Shown here: positions 43,835 through 54,343 of the stretch, piece by piece | Position numbering within the stretch: position 1 is the stretch's first letter | Layout: each line of letters opens with the position of its first letter | Source of the DNA: Adiantum capillus-veneris | Lineage: Eukaryota > Streptophyta > Polypodiopsida > Polypodiales > Pteridaceae | DNA: 64,000 bases | Assembly: GCA_014529385.2 (NCBI GenBank) | Contig: CM043971.1 | Coordinates: forward strand, 33,065,209 to 33,129,208 | Direction: 5' to 3' | Notes under the pieces: generated by a model | What the model saw: the letters and a program-made list of their open reading frames with translations, nothing else | Told to the model about the DNA's origin: nothing | Databases searched by the model: none | Made by a program: the position numbers and the translations under genes

Positions 43835-44434
43835 TCTACTCCAAATGGAACCCAGAATTCAGCTTGGCCGAAGATCTGGTGCAGTGGGATGCACAAGAGG
43901 GGAGTTACTCCACTCCTTTGTCAACAGATGCCTCGATTTTGATACTAAAGTCACTGATGTCTCTTTGAGCTTCAGGGATACTGAGAGCTGACAGTATTCT
44001 GCTGGATGACTTTATGAAATGGAATTCCTGATTATGATACTGATTTGTTCTTGACTTCTTGTGAGTGCAGGAACTGATAGACGAAATGACTGCAGCATTT
44101 TGGTCTGATTGATCTCGAATAGACATGGTTGCAATAGGGGTTAGTCAATCGGACATCGATGAGGTCCCGATTGGACCTAGATGTGATTGCTAGCTACATT
44201 GCCGATAAATCATGGTCTAAGATCCGAATGAATGTTGAATGTCATGTGATGTCCTGTGATGTCTGGTGATGTCCTGTGATGTCGTGTGATGTGACTGTTG
44301 ATTTTGTACATGTGCTAGATGTGTGTTCCTAGTACGTAGGTACTAACAGTCAGTGTCTGCTAAGACGGTTTATGGCTTTTGTCGGTTTTGCAGGCGTAAT
44401 CGCGGTCGATTACAATGCTTTCAAGAGGGGGGTA
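43835..44434 (+). other. Element E 3' non-coding region with short tandem repeat
   Basis: Contains a 10-bp tandem repeat of GATGTCCTGT type (about 44233-44292, five to six units). It then has the pre-LTR block GCGTAATCGCGGTCGATTAC and the purine tract AAGAGGGGGGTA. Confidence 0.8.
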
Positions 44435-44554
44435 TGTCACAAAGTGATGACGTGGCGGACAGCAAAAACCCTAATTTCTGCCAGAAACCCTAAAATTCCT
44501 GCAAACCCTAATTTTTGCCAAAAACCCTAAATTCCGGAAATCGCGGAGGCGGAT

Positions 44555-44609
<55 letters not shown>

Positions 44610-45018
44610 TGGGGAAAATGATGAGCGACGCGAATTTTGCTTTTGCTTTTTTTTATTAAAAAAAAAGAGAAAAGACTCTCTAAGAGAGAGAGAGAACTGA
44701 TGCTTTTGATTTTAAAAGCTTTTGGGGCTCTGCTTTTGGGCATCCCTTGTAACCTTTAAATTAGTGGTGAGGGCCTCACTTCTCAGAGCATCTGGACGCA
44801 GAGTCTGAGAGTGAAACCCTAACCGCTCTCTTGTACTTTGATGATTGATTAATACAAAAAGAAATACCGAAAGGGGCGCCAGTCTTTGGGGCCAATATCT
44901 CTAGGCACGGAACTCCGCCGGGCCAGTGCAAATCTATTGTGATCTGTGAATTGTTTTGAAGTGGTTATTTGGTGCTGTCGCGGTTGATTCTTGACTTGGA
45001 GTGTCCAAGTTTGTTACA
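44435..45018 (+). repeat. 3' LTR of element E (584 bp)
   Basis: Matches 38426-38995 with no substitutions visible by eye. Only the TA tract (44557-44606) and adjacent homopolymers differ in length. Confidence 0.95.
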
Positions 45019-45038
45019 CTTGTGTCCTCTTGTTTGGG

Positions 45039-45715
45039 TGTCACAAATTGGTGACGTGGTTGCCCAGTGCACACACACATACCCTTGGTATTTGGCGGGC
45101 TGGTTGCTGCAGACTCGCATGCTGACGTGGCCGCCATACACTCGGGAATTGCGGGAAAGTCTGCTGACGTGGCACTGCCGTACGGACCTCCGTGATTTAC
45201 GGCGTAGAAAATGGAAGACTTTCTCGCAAAATGGAAGCTGTAGGGACCTCCGTGATTTGCAGCAACCGCTTGACTTGCTTTTTCTACGCATGTTGGGAGA
45301 AAGAGAGAGAGAGCTTTTTTTGCTTTATTTTGAAAAGCTAAATATGGACATCTTTTTGGCACTTGCTTTATTTTTATAAGCAAGAGAGAGAAAGGGCCTT
45401 TGCTTTATTTGGAAGCTTTTGGGGCTCTGCTTTTAGCACCCCTTGTAATCTATAAATAAGTGGGGAGGCCAATCACAACTCAGAGCATCTGGACGCAGAG
45501 TCTGAGTGTGAGCGCCTACCCGCACTCTTGTACTTTGAACACAGATTAATACAAAAAGAAATACCGAAAGGGGCGCCAGTCATTGGGGTCAATATCTCTA
45601 GGCACGGAACTCCGCCGGGCCAATGTCGAATCAATTGAGAATTGTGAACTGTTTTGAAGTGGTTATTTGTGCTGTCGCGGTAGATTCTCGACTTGGAGTG
45701 TCCAAGTCTGTTACA
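45039..45715 (+). repeat. 5' LTR of element F (677 bp)
   Basis: TGTCACAAATTGGTGACG...GTCTGTTACA. The U3 has TGACGTGG repeats like element 17635-21091 instead of the telo-box array of D and E. The following primer-binding site is TGGTATACGG, with part of the CAGAGC core deleted. Confidence 0.93.
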
Positions 45716-45781
45716 GTGGTATACGGATGATTTCTCTTCTACGGGAAATCCGATCCCTATTTTTTTTTTTCCGCGGCACCT

Positions 45782-47260
45782 ATGGCTTCAGGCAAGGATC
45801 AGTCGATTCCCTTTGCATACGGAGATGCGGGAAGGGATCGTAACGAAGATTCACGCGAGGAGTATGGCCCGCCTCGGCCTACTTAGGCGGAGCGTCAAGA
45901 GATGGAGCGCCGACAATTGATCGGTGATGCAACAAAGATGATGCTTAATTTTGCCAAAGACCCGAAATTGGCTAAATATATGAGCAAGACTTCTCTCGAA
46001 GAGGTGCACACGCAGTGGCAGAAGACCACAGAACCACCCCGAAAACCCGCTCTCAAGAAACCTCCTACTCCCAAGAAGTATACAAAGAAAGAATTACAAG
46101 ATGTGGTTGATGCACGAATTGCTCAGCTTTTTGACGCGCAAAACACAACTAAAAAGCACGACAAAAAGCAGAAGAAAAGCACCGATTTCCCGGGATTTTT
46201 GGGTCGTCAGTCTACTTTTGAAAAAGCAAGAAAGCAGAAGAAGCGTGTTCGATTTGAAGGAGTACCCAGTTCTTCTTCTTCTTCTTTTGACAGTTCTTCT
46301 AGCTCATCTGACTCGAGCGAAGAAGGCCAACAAGGCAAAAAGCGAGTGACAGTTCTACAGAGGACTCGTCTACAGACAGTTCGGACTCTGATGACAACAA
46401 CTTTTATACAAAGAAGAAGAATTTTTATAAAGCCAACCAATATGACTTTTTGGAAGACAAAAGCAAGAAAGTTTGAGAGTTTAAGGAAGGTGGACAGTCA
46501 ATTAAATTTGACACTTTTTCTGGTTATAGAGATTCTTTGAAGGCTTTGTCTTTTGTACAGCAATTTGACATCGCTTTCGCGGGAGGACGTTACTCAGAGC
46601 ACTCTAAGATTCGGAGAGCTGCCTCTTACTTTAAGGGGAATGCTCGAACTTGGTGGTCCACGCTTCTATTGAACAAGACAGCGCCAGTTAAATGACTGAA
46701 ATTCAAAAGGCTTTTTATTTCTTCTTGTCTGACTCGAGAGTATGAACACGACATACGCACTACTTGGAACCATCTACGGATGAACAAGAAAGATACAGTG
46801 GACGCTTATTGCGAGAGATTCTGGAGCTCTTTTCTACCCGCCTCTTCATTTAAGAAGATCTCGTTCAAGGAGCAGATTGAGCGGTTTACCTTGGGTCTAC
46901 TTACAGAGATCCGAGATCACTGCTCAAAAGTCAGCTTCCATTCAGGAGTTGATGAGTCATGCGAAACGGGGTTTTGCCATTCACTCTGGCAGTCTGACCT
47001 ACCCCACAGATGAGATCATGACACAAAGAGTTGAACAAACTTCGAAAAATGAAAGTAGAAACAGAAAGAGCAACCCAGAATAGAAAGATAAGGATGCACC
47101 ACCCAAGCTTACTCCTCAAGAGAGAGCTCTCTACATAAAGGAGGGGAAGTGCTTTGAATGCGGGGAAAATGGGGATATCCGAAGTGCCCTAACAAGGCAC
47201 CGAATGAACATGATGAAGAAAGGCCTGAAAGTTCTAAAGCAGCTGAGAGACGCGGCAGAT
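45782..47260 (+). pseudogene. Gag of element F
   Basis: The start is MASGKDQSIPFAYGDAG. A TAG replaces the CAG of E in GPPRPT-Q-AE. Then come the helical segment ATKMMLNFAKDPKLAKYMSK, the Lys-rich stretch, the serine run (SSSSSSFDSSSSSSDSSEE), and a deletion/frameshift near 46345. The capsid is readable in pieces (QQFDIAFAGGRYSEHSKIRR, NARTWWSTLL, SYCERFWSSFL-like AYCERFWSSFLPASSF). The knuckle region is degraded: GKCFECGENGDI lacks normal spacing. No functional Gag. Confidence 0.85.
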
Positions 47261-48420
47261 AAAAAGCAGAACTGGTACCACATTGCGTGGGGCCCGAACC
47301 GAATCAAATGAATGAAAGTACAAACTTTGCTGTTTTTGGGCAAAGTAAAAGATCAGGAAGCTCTTTTGAAGGAGCCAAGGCAAACTTCTTTTCACTTGGA
47401 ATTGGTGGCTCGATGTGGAATTACGCCCGATAGGCTGAGGCCACAGGCGGAGGTAGTTCAAGTGGCACCCCCATTACACTGAGCATTGGCAAACTTCGTT
47501 TGCAATGACAGGGATGTTTAGGGCACGAGGAGTTTTACGTACTTGCCTTGGAAGGTTGTGACGTTCTACTCGAAATCCCTTGGTACCACCACAACAACGC
47601 CATGGTTGACTACCGGGCCGAGAAAGCGACTTTGACAAATGAAGGGCTCAGAGATTGTACTTGATGAACTTCAGTTTCTTTACTTACTTTTTTTTTGGGA
47701 GAGAACTGAACGATGGATGAAGGTCGAATATGTTTTGACATGAACAAAAGAACGCCAAGATTTTTTTCTCCACACTCATACCGATTGCTTTTCAAAGGGC
47801 CTATCAGGCGAGTTACTACCCGCTCGTCCGAGGATCATACTATTGAAATGATACCAGGAAGCACACCATCGAACCAGCCACCTTACCGTGTGAGCCGAGC
47901 CCAGAACGAAGAGATTATGAACCAAGTGAAAGACCTCTTGGAAAAGGGTCTTGTCCAGCCTAGTACTTCACCGTATTGCTCTCCAGTGTTGTTGGTTTTG
48001 AAGAAAGACGGATCTTGGAGAATGTGCATCAATTATACAGCTCTAAACAGAATCACCATCAAGAACAGATTTCCGATTCCTAGGATCGATGATATACTCG
48101 ACAGATTACAGGGATCCTCGTGTTTTAGTAGGATTGATTTGAAGAGTGGATATCATCAGATCCGAATCGCGCCGGGAGACGTCTATAAGACAGCCTTTCG
48201 GACGACTTTTGGGTTATTTGAGTTTTTTGGTGATGTCGTTTGGCTTAACCAATGCTTCTGCGACATTTAACCGGATGATGGACAATATTTTTTTTTCGAG
48301 AGTATAGACTATTTTGATGGCACTTTCTTTGACAACATCATTGTTTTCTCCAAGGATGAGACAAAACATAGAGATCATCTGTTTCAAGTCTTTCAAGCAT
48401 TATGAGATACAAGTTAGTGA
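47261..48420 (+). pseudogene. Protease and RT of element F
   Basis: The protease region has the same shortened segment as E (QEALLKEPRQTSFHLELVA), again without Asp-Ser/Thr-Gly, and keeps DVLLEIPWYHHNNAMVDY. RT motifs: SPVLLVLKKDGSWRMCINYT, DLKSGYHQIRIAPGDVYKTA, then a frameshift at FEFFGD. The catalytic site reads FFDN rather than FFDD (about 48325-48340), so the polymerase is inactive even apart from the frame breaks. Confidence 0.87.
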
Positions 48421-50463
48421 TTAATGCGAAGAAAAGTGAATTTTTTTTCTACCAGAGATACACTTTTTGGGACACATTGTGTCAGGAGTGCAGATGGATC
48501 CGGCGAAGATAGATACTATCCGTGATTGGCCAGATTTGCAGAATGTCCATGAAGTTAGAACTTCTTGGGATTGTGTTCGTACTATAGGCGGTTCATTCGA
48601 AAGTTTACAAAGATTGCTTCCCCTTTGCATATCTTGACACAGAAAGGAGTCCTTTTCTCGTGGGGACCCACAAAAGTGACTGCCTTTCAGGAATTGAAAC
48701 AGAATTTCACTACAGGACCAATTTTTGACTTTGCCAGATTTGCAGAAGTGGTTTGAAGTAGATTGTGATACTTGTGGTCGTAGTCTGAGTGCGGTCGTAA
48801 TGCAAGAAGGCCATGTCATTGCTTACGAGAGCCGATTGTTCTCAAGGCCGGAATTGACAGCACAGATTTATGAGAAAGAGCTTTTGGCGGTTATCCATGC
48901 TCTAACTCAGTGGCGGCACTACCGACTCGGAGCGGATTTTACTGTCTTCACAGACCATCAGAGTTTACGCTACTTCTTGTCACAGAAGCAGCTATCGGAA
49001 AAGCAGATGCAGTGGGCGAACATCTTGTCACAGTTTCCCTTCGAGATTGTCCATGTTCAGGGACAGAAGAATTTGGTGGCAGATGCGTTGTCTCGGAAAC
49101 CGTTGGTTCTGGCTATTTCCGCGATACATCATAGGAGCTTCGAGGATACGATCGGTAAGTACGCCACAGATACAGATTTTGCAGATGTATTCAGTTGAAT
49201 ACAGAAAGGGGAGATAGTAGCGGACTAGTCCATTCGGGATGGCTACTTGATGAAGAAAACCACGTTGTGCGTTACACAGCAGTTGAGGGAAAAGATTATG
49301 ACCGAATGCCACTGTCCGCCTTTTATGGGTCACCATGGCATTGCTACCACCTTGAAAGGGGTAGAGAGATACGTCTTTTGGGCAAGACTCAAGAAGGATG
49401 TGGACGAGTTCGTGCGCAGTTGCTTGGTATGCCAGAAGGTCAAGTTTGACAGGCATAAAGCACAGGGATTGTTACAGCCTTTTACCCATACCCACCCGCC
49501 CTGGGAAAGTATTGCAATGGATTTCATCTCCCGAGAACACAACGTGGACACGATTGTTTATTGCCCAGGTCTTCAGATTACATGGCATGCCTGAGACGAT
49601 CGTCTCCGACAGGGACCCCAGGTTCATGAGTTTGTTTTCTGATGTCTATTTAGGAGAACATAGGCACGCGGTTGTAGTTCTCGTCATCGTTCCACCCGCA
49701 GACTGACGGGCAATCAGAGATTGCTAATTCAGTGGTACTGGATTTGTTGAAGTCTTCTTGGTTGGATCAGAAGACTACTTGGAAAAGGTTTTTACCTTTG
49801 GTGGAATATGCCTACAGAAACACGTTTGACTTTTCGATGGGGAAGATGCCGTTTGAGATTTTTGAATTTGCTACGAAGGTTCTACCCTTCCTTAGCGCGA
49901 AAGATAAGATTTTTCTTTGAAGCCGACCAGTTCACGAGGGACTTTGTCCGAAAGGCTTTGCAAAAGTTTCAGGAAAGATAGAAAAAGGCAGCAGATTGCC
50001 ATTGTCGCGATTTGAAATTGAAGGAGAAGGATTGGGTGCTCTTACATTATGGGAAGGCATGCCCGAGAAAGAAAAAAAAAAGGAAAGGAGCGGCTTCTTT
50101 GAAAGCTTAGCATGAAATAGTGTAGATCTTTCCAGATTTTCCGAAAAGATAAATGATTTCTCCTTTGGACTGAAGCTGCCGGAATACTCGGAGGATTCAC
50201 AATGTTTTTCATGTGAGTCTCTTGAAAGCCTTTTGAAGGCGATGTGCCTCATAATGAACAACTCGAATTGGATGAAAACGAGCAGATACTCGTTCCAGAA
50301 CAGAAATTGGCACAGAAAGAAAGAAAGGAGGTAAAGCAAACTGACGGTTCTTGGTTAAATTCAAGACCTACTTCGCATTGGATGCGAAGCGAATGGAGAA
50401 GGAAGACCTAGCAGATATTCCTGGGAATGTGAATCTTTACCTTGAAGCTTTTGGTTTAGCATA
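48421..50463 (+). pseudogene. RNase H, integrase and chromodomain remnants of element F
   Basis: RNase H is well preserved: VDCDTCGRSLSAVVMQEG, KELLAVIHALTQWRHYRLG, FTDHQSLRYFL and VADALSRKP (48740-49110). Integrase: HCPPFMGHHGIATT, RSCLVCQKVKFDRH (no stop here), MDFISREH, then a deletion before FRLHGMPETIVSDRDPRF. Later parts (VVLDLLKSSWLDQKTTWKRF) are frameshifted. The chromodomain end near 50300-50460 is barely recognisable. The CAG after CLVC shows that the TAG in D and E is derived. Confidence 0.85.
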
Positions 50464-51041
50464 GTCTACTCCAAATGGAACCCATAATTCAGCTTGGCCG
50501 GAGATCTGGTGCAGTGGGTTTGCACAAGAAGGGAGTTACTCCGCTCCTTTGTCAACAGATGCCTTGATTTTTGGATACTAGAGTCATTGATGTCTCTTTG
50601 AGCTTCAGGGATATTGAGAGCTGACATTATTCTGCTGGATGACTTTATGAAATGGAATTCTGGAATATGAGACTGATTTGTTCTTGACTTGTTTTTTTTT
50701 AAGTGCAGGAACTGATAGACGAAATGATTGCAGCATTTTGGTCTAAATGATCTCGAATAGACATGGTTGCAATAGGGGTTAGTCCATCGGACATCTATGA
50801 GGTCCCGACGGGATTTAGATGTGATTGCTAGCTACATTGCCGATAAATCATGGTCTAAGATCAGAATGAATGTTGAATGTCATGTGATGTCGTGTGATGT
50901 GACTGTCGATTGGTACATGTGCTAGATGTGTGTTCCTAGTGCGTAGGTACTAACAGTCAGTATCTGCTAAGGCAGTTTATGGCTTCTATCTGTTTTGCAG
51001 GCGTAATCGAGGGCGATTACAATGCTTTCAAGAGGGGGGTA

Positions 51042-51713
51042 TGTCACAAACTGGTGACGTGGCTACCCAATGCACACACACACACACCCTTGGTATTTGG
51101 TGGGCTGGTTGCTGTAGATTGGCATGCTGACGTGGCTGCCATACACCCGGGAATTGCGGGAAAATGTGCTGACGTGGCACTGCCATACGGACCTCCGTGA
51201 TTTACGGCGTAGAAAACGGAAGACTAGCCACGTGGCAGGCTGTAGGGACCTCCGTGATTTGCGGCAGCTGTTGGACTTGCTTTTTCTACGCATGTTGGGA
51301 GAAAGAGAGAGAGAGCTTTTTCTGCTTTATTTTTAAAAGCTAAATATGGACAGCTTTTTGGCACTTGCTTAGAGAAAGGGCCTTTGCTTTATTTGAAAGC
51401 TTTTGATTTTCAGCTTTTGGGGCTCTGCTTTTAGCACCCCTTGTAATCTTTAAATAAGTGGGGAGGCCACTCACAACTCGGAGCATCTGGACGCAGAGTC
51501 TGAGTGTGAGCGCCTACCCGCACTCTTGTACTTTGAACACAGATTAATACAAAAAGAAATACCGAAAGGGGCGCTTGTCATTGGGGCCAATATCTCTAGG
51601 CACGGAACTCCGCCGGGCCAGTGTTGAATCAATTGAGAATTGTGAACTGTTTTGAAGTGGTTATTTGTGCTGTCGCGGTAGATTCTCGACTTGGAGTGTC
51701 CAAGTCTGTTACA
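51042..51713 (+). repeat. 3' LTR of element F (672 bp)
   Basis: Follows the block GCGTAATCGAGGGCGATTAC and the purine tract AAGAGGGGGGTA. It ends GTCTGTTACA and is followed by TTGGG. Confidence 0.93.
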
Positions 51714-52422
51714 TTGGGCACCTATTTCTTGCGTGTTGTGGATGCAGGAAAAACAAGGGAGAAGATCACAACTGAATTTATATATGGTCACATCAAAGCA
51801 GCGATAGAGGAGGTTGGCAAGGAGAATGTTGTGCAGGTGGTGACAGATAATGCAGTTATTTGCAAGGCAATGGGAATGATGGTCGAGGAAGAGTTTCCCG
51901 GCATAGTGTGGACTTCATGTGCTGCACATTGTTTGGATTTGCTTATGGAGGATATTGGGAAACTTTCATGGGTGCAGCCCATAGTTGCAGTTGCTACAAA
52001 GGTCACCATGTTTTTCCGCAAAAAGGATCAGGCTCTTGCTATTTTCCGCATCCATAGCACTTTGGATATGGTGCGACCTTCCAAAACTAGGTTTGCGTAC
52101 ATTTACTTGGTTTTGCAGAGGCTCTACAAGCTTAGAGATCCACTCGTTCAGACAGTTGTGGATCCAAAATGGCGGCACATCTCTAAATCCCAGGAGGAGC
52201 CTACAAAGCACTTGCAGAGGCGGATCCTCGATGAGAGTTTTTGATGCTCTTTCAGTGGCACTCCAGCCTGTGTACATGAGAATTGGCTTGCGGGTGACTA
52301 TTAAATCAACGCAGGGAGGGGTTGACATTGCAGCGCTACAAACTTTGCCATCGTCTGAAGGAAATAGGAATGTTGTTTTGCTGATGGCGATAGCAATCCT
52401 TGTGCAGCAGCAGGTCGGGTAG

Positions 52423-52578
52423 AGAGCTGCCTTCAGGTCGTGCGCAGAGATGTCTTCACTTCGTGCAGAGGGAGGGGAGGAGCAGCCCGCTATGTCATCA
52501 ACGGCAGAGAGCTGCCTTCAGTTCGCGCAGAGCTACTTTTGGTTTGGGCAGGAAGCTCATGTCTTCCGTTCGCGCAAC

Positions 52579-52641
<63 letters not shown>

Positions 52642-52660
52642 AGAAGAAGAAGAAGAAGAG
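52423..52660. repeat. GC-rich direct repeat plus (GA)n(GAA)n
   Basis: AGAGCTGCCTTCAG occurs at about 52422 and 52510 with similar right flanks. Then comes (GA)n at 52577-52638 and GAA repeats to about 52660. The hAT sequence ends where this starts. Confidence 0.75.
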
Positions 52661-52814
52661 TGTTTTAATGTTGTAGGAAACTATCCCAAGAGACCTTAAA
52701 GATCTAGCCGGCGAGGAGAGTTGAACTCAAGACCTCTTATTCAAGAGGGAAATGGTATAACCAATCTACCACATTTGGGTGATAGAAAGGTTATACCATT
52801 TTCCTCTTTTTATT

Positions 52815-52852
52815 AGCGTGCGCGCACGCACACACACACACACACACACACA
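52815..52852. repeat. (GC)n(AC)n microsatellite
   Basis: GTGCGCGCACGC followed by about 14 AC units, between SINE units 1 and 2. Confidence 0.95.
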
Positions 52853-53027
52853 CCCCTGAGAAGAAGAGAGTTTGAACGTTGTAGGAAACTATCCCCAGAG
52901 ACCTTAAAGATCTAGCCGACGAGGAGAGTTGAACTCAAGACCTCTTATTAAAGGGGGAAATGGCATAACCAATCTACCACACTTGGGTGATAGAAAGGAT
53001 ATACCATTTTCCTCTTTTTATTAGCGC

Positions 53028-53044
53028 CCCCCCCCCCCCCCCCC
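53028..53044. repeat. (C)n homopolymer
   Basis: About 17 C between SINE units 2 and 3. Confidence 0.9.
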
Positions 53045-53167
53045 GAGAAGAAGAGAGTTTTAACGTCGTAGGAAACTATCCCAAGACACCTTAAAGATCT
53101 AGCCGACGAGGAGAGTTGAACTCAAGACCTGTTATTCATGAGGGAAATGGCATAACCAATCTACCAC

Positions 53168-53171
<4 letters not shown>

Positions 53172-53235
<64 letters not shown>
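53172..53235. repeat. (GA)n microsatellite next to splice acceptor
   Basis: About 32 AG units between SINE unit 3 and the methylthiotransferase exon. ORFs reading through it produce RERERE artefacts. Confidence 0.95.
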
Positions 53236-53239
<4 letters not shown>

Positions 53240-53249
53240 TTTATCTCAG

Positions 53250-54343
53250 TGCTATGCAGATACCTTATCTTGATGGGGCTCTTATAGGCTTTGTGGAGCA
53301 AGGAAAACTCTATGTGGAGACCTATGGATGCCAGATGAATGTCAATGATTTGGAGATTGTGTTGTCCATTATGAAGAATGCAGGGTATACTGAGATTGTC
53401 GAAAAAGCAGATGAAGCTGATGTGATTTTGATAAACACTTGTGCAATACGAGAGAATGCGGAAAGTAAGGTCTGGCAGCGGCTAAATTATTTCAAACACC
53501 TGAAGAGCAGGTGGAAAACGAAGGCCGCATTTCAAAGTGGAAAACCTGAAGCAGCTCCAAAGGTGGCAGTCTTGGGATGCATGGCGGAGCGGCTAAAGGA
53601 AAAGCTGGTGGAGGCTAACAAGATGGTTGATGTTGTTTGTGGTCCAGACGCATACCGGGATTTACCGCGTTTGTTAGCTACTGTTGGTCAAGGTCAAACA
53701 GCTGTTAACACGTTGCTTTCACTGGAAGAGACTTATGCTGATGTCACTCCAGTACGGATTTCTAAAGACTCAGTATCTGCATTCGTGTCAATCATGCGTG
53801 GTTGCAATAATATGTGCTCGTATTGTATAGTGCCATTCACCAGGGGAAGAGAAAGGTCAAGACCAGCGAGCTCAATTCTTAGTGAAGTGGGCCATGTTTG
53901 GGATCAAGGGGTAAAGGAGGTCATGCTTTTAGGTCAGAATGTGAATAGTTACAATGATATATCAAGCACTGCTCTTGAGAATAGCAAGGTGCCTATTGAA
54001 AGAGAGACTCAGTGGCGTCATAGTACAGGTTTTTCAAGCATCTGCCGAACCAAAGAAGACGGTTTGCGATTTTCTGACCTGTTGGATCAGCTATCAAGTG
54101 ACTTTCCTGAGATGAGGTTTCGATTTACTTCACCTCATCCAAAAGATTTTCCTGACGAGTTATTGCATCTCATGAGAGAGCGCCCAAATGTATGTAAACA
54201 TGTTCATTTACCAGCCCAGAGTGGGAGCACCCGAATCTTAGAACGGATGCGCCGAGGGTACACTCGTGAAGCATACTTGTCACTTGTAGAGCGGATTCGA
54301 TCTATCCTTCCCAGTTCAAGCTTGAGTAGCGATTTTATTACTG
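53250..54343 (+). CDS. tRNA methylthiotransferase (CDK5RAP1/MiaB family), one exon
   Basis: Radical-SAM enzyme that adds a methylthio group to isopentenyladenosine-37 of tRNAs; the plant form is organelle-targeted in related species. Visible: the N-terminal MTTase domain with its three cluster cysteines ([32 protein letters not shown]), then the radical-SAM CX3CX2C in [53 protein letters not shown] and [20 protein letters not shown]. It stays open for about 360 codons. It ends SDFITG at a GTAAGC donor (54344). The start is an acceptor, TTTTATCTCAG at 53249 or CTCTTATAG at 53287; the latter fits the family alignment better. Transit peptide, last radical-SAM part and TRAM domain are not in this exon. 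All key residues present, so probably a live gene. Confidence 0.85.

Larger units (their letters stand above)
38426..45018 (+). mobile_element. Element E: Ty3 chromovirus, complete ends, defective pol
   Basis: LTRs lie at 38426-38995 and 44435-45018. I see no base substitutions between them, only length changes in the TA tract and adjacent T/G runs, so insertion is recent. CTTG flanks both ends (38422-38425 and 45019-45022); a 5-bp CTTGT duplication is possible if the 5' LTR lost its first T. All domains are present in Ty3 order, but gag and pol carry stops, the protease active site is missing and about 105 bp of the integrase core are deleted. The target is a hAT transposase gene. Confidence 0.93.
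45039..51713 (+). mobile_element. Element F: Ty3 chromovirus, older copy
   Basis: LTRs lie at 45039-45715 and 51042-51713, with a perfect target duplication TTGGG at 45034-45038 and 51714-51718. Same family as E, but the LTRs differ at many positions and the coding region has numerous frameshifts, deletions and stops, so it is older. It lies 20 bp downstream of E in the same hAT gene. The primer-binding site is damaged. Confidence 0.93.
37925..52425 (+). pseudogene. hAT transposase (BED finger + DUF659), split by two LTR elements
   Basis: The 5' part (37925-38425) starts MMPRKTNPNWQLHTNV and has a BED-type finger (WKCKYCGV, then SSITRVK and RHL), a basic/acidic linker (GRKRVRVGDDDDD), and HIINIL. 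The 3' part (51714-52425) begins LGTYFLRVVDAG and continues VVQVVTDNAVICKAMGMMV, WTSCAAHCLDLLMEDIGKL and YLVLQRLYKLRDPLV, typical of DUF659 hAT-like proteins. Ignoring E, F and one copy of each target duplication joins the two parts in one frame. Older lesions exist: a TAG after KYCGV, a 2-bp frameshift before RHL, a TAG at 38266, and loss of the start of DUF659 and of the C-terminal dimerisation domain. Confidence 0.85.
52640..53171 (-). mobile_element. Three tandem tRNA-derived SINE units separated by microsatellites
   Basis: Units of about 170 bp at 52640-52819, 52857-53027 and 53046-53171 (third truncated). On the minus strand each has TGGTAGATTGGTTATACC, like a pol III A box, then GAGGTCTTGAGTTCAACTC, like a B box, at tRNA-like spacing. 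A body follows (TAGATCTTTAAGGTCT, TTTCCTAC, ending GAGAAG). Units 1 and 2 are followed by CA and C runs and unit 3 by GA. In units 1 and 2 the A-box region forms an 18-bp inverted repeat (52745-52762 with 52789-52806; 52953-52970 with 52997-53014). A partial plus-strand copy is at 54502-54600. Confidence 0.75.

Noticed and set aside
53116-53250. N-terminal extension of the methylthiotransferase ORF with poly Arg-Glu
   Set aside because: It is read-through of SINE unit 3 and the (GA)n tract; homology starts only after 53287.
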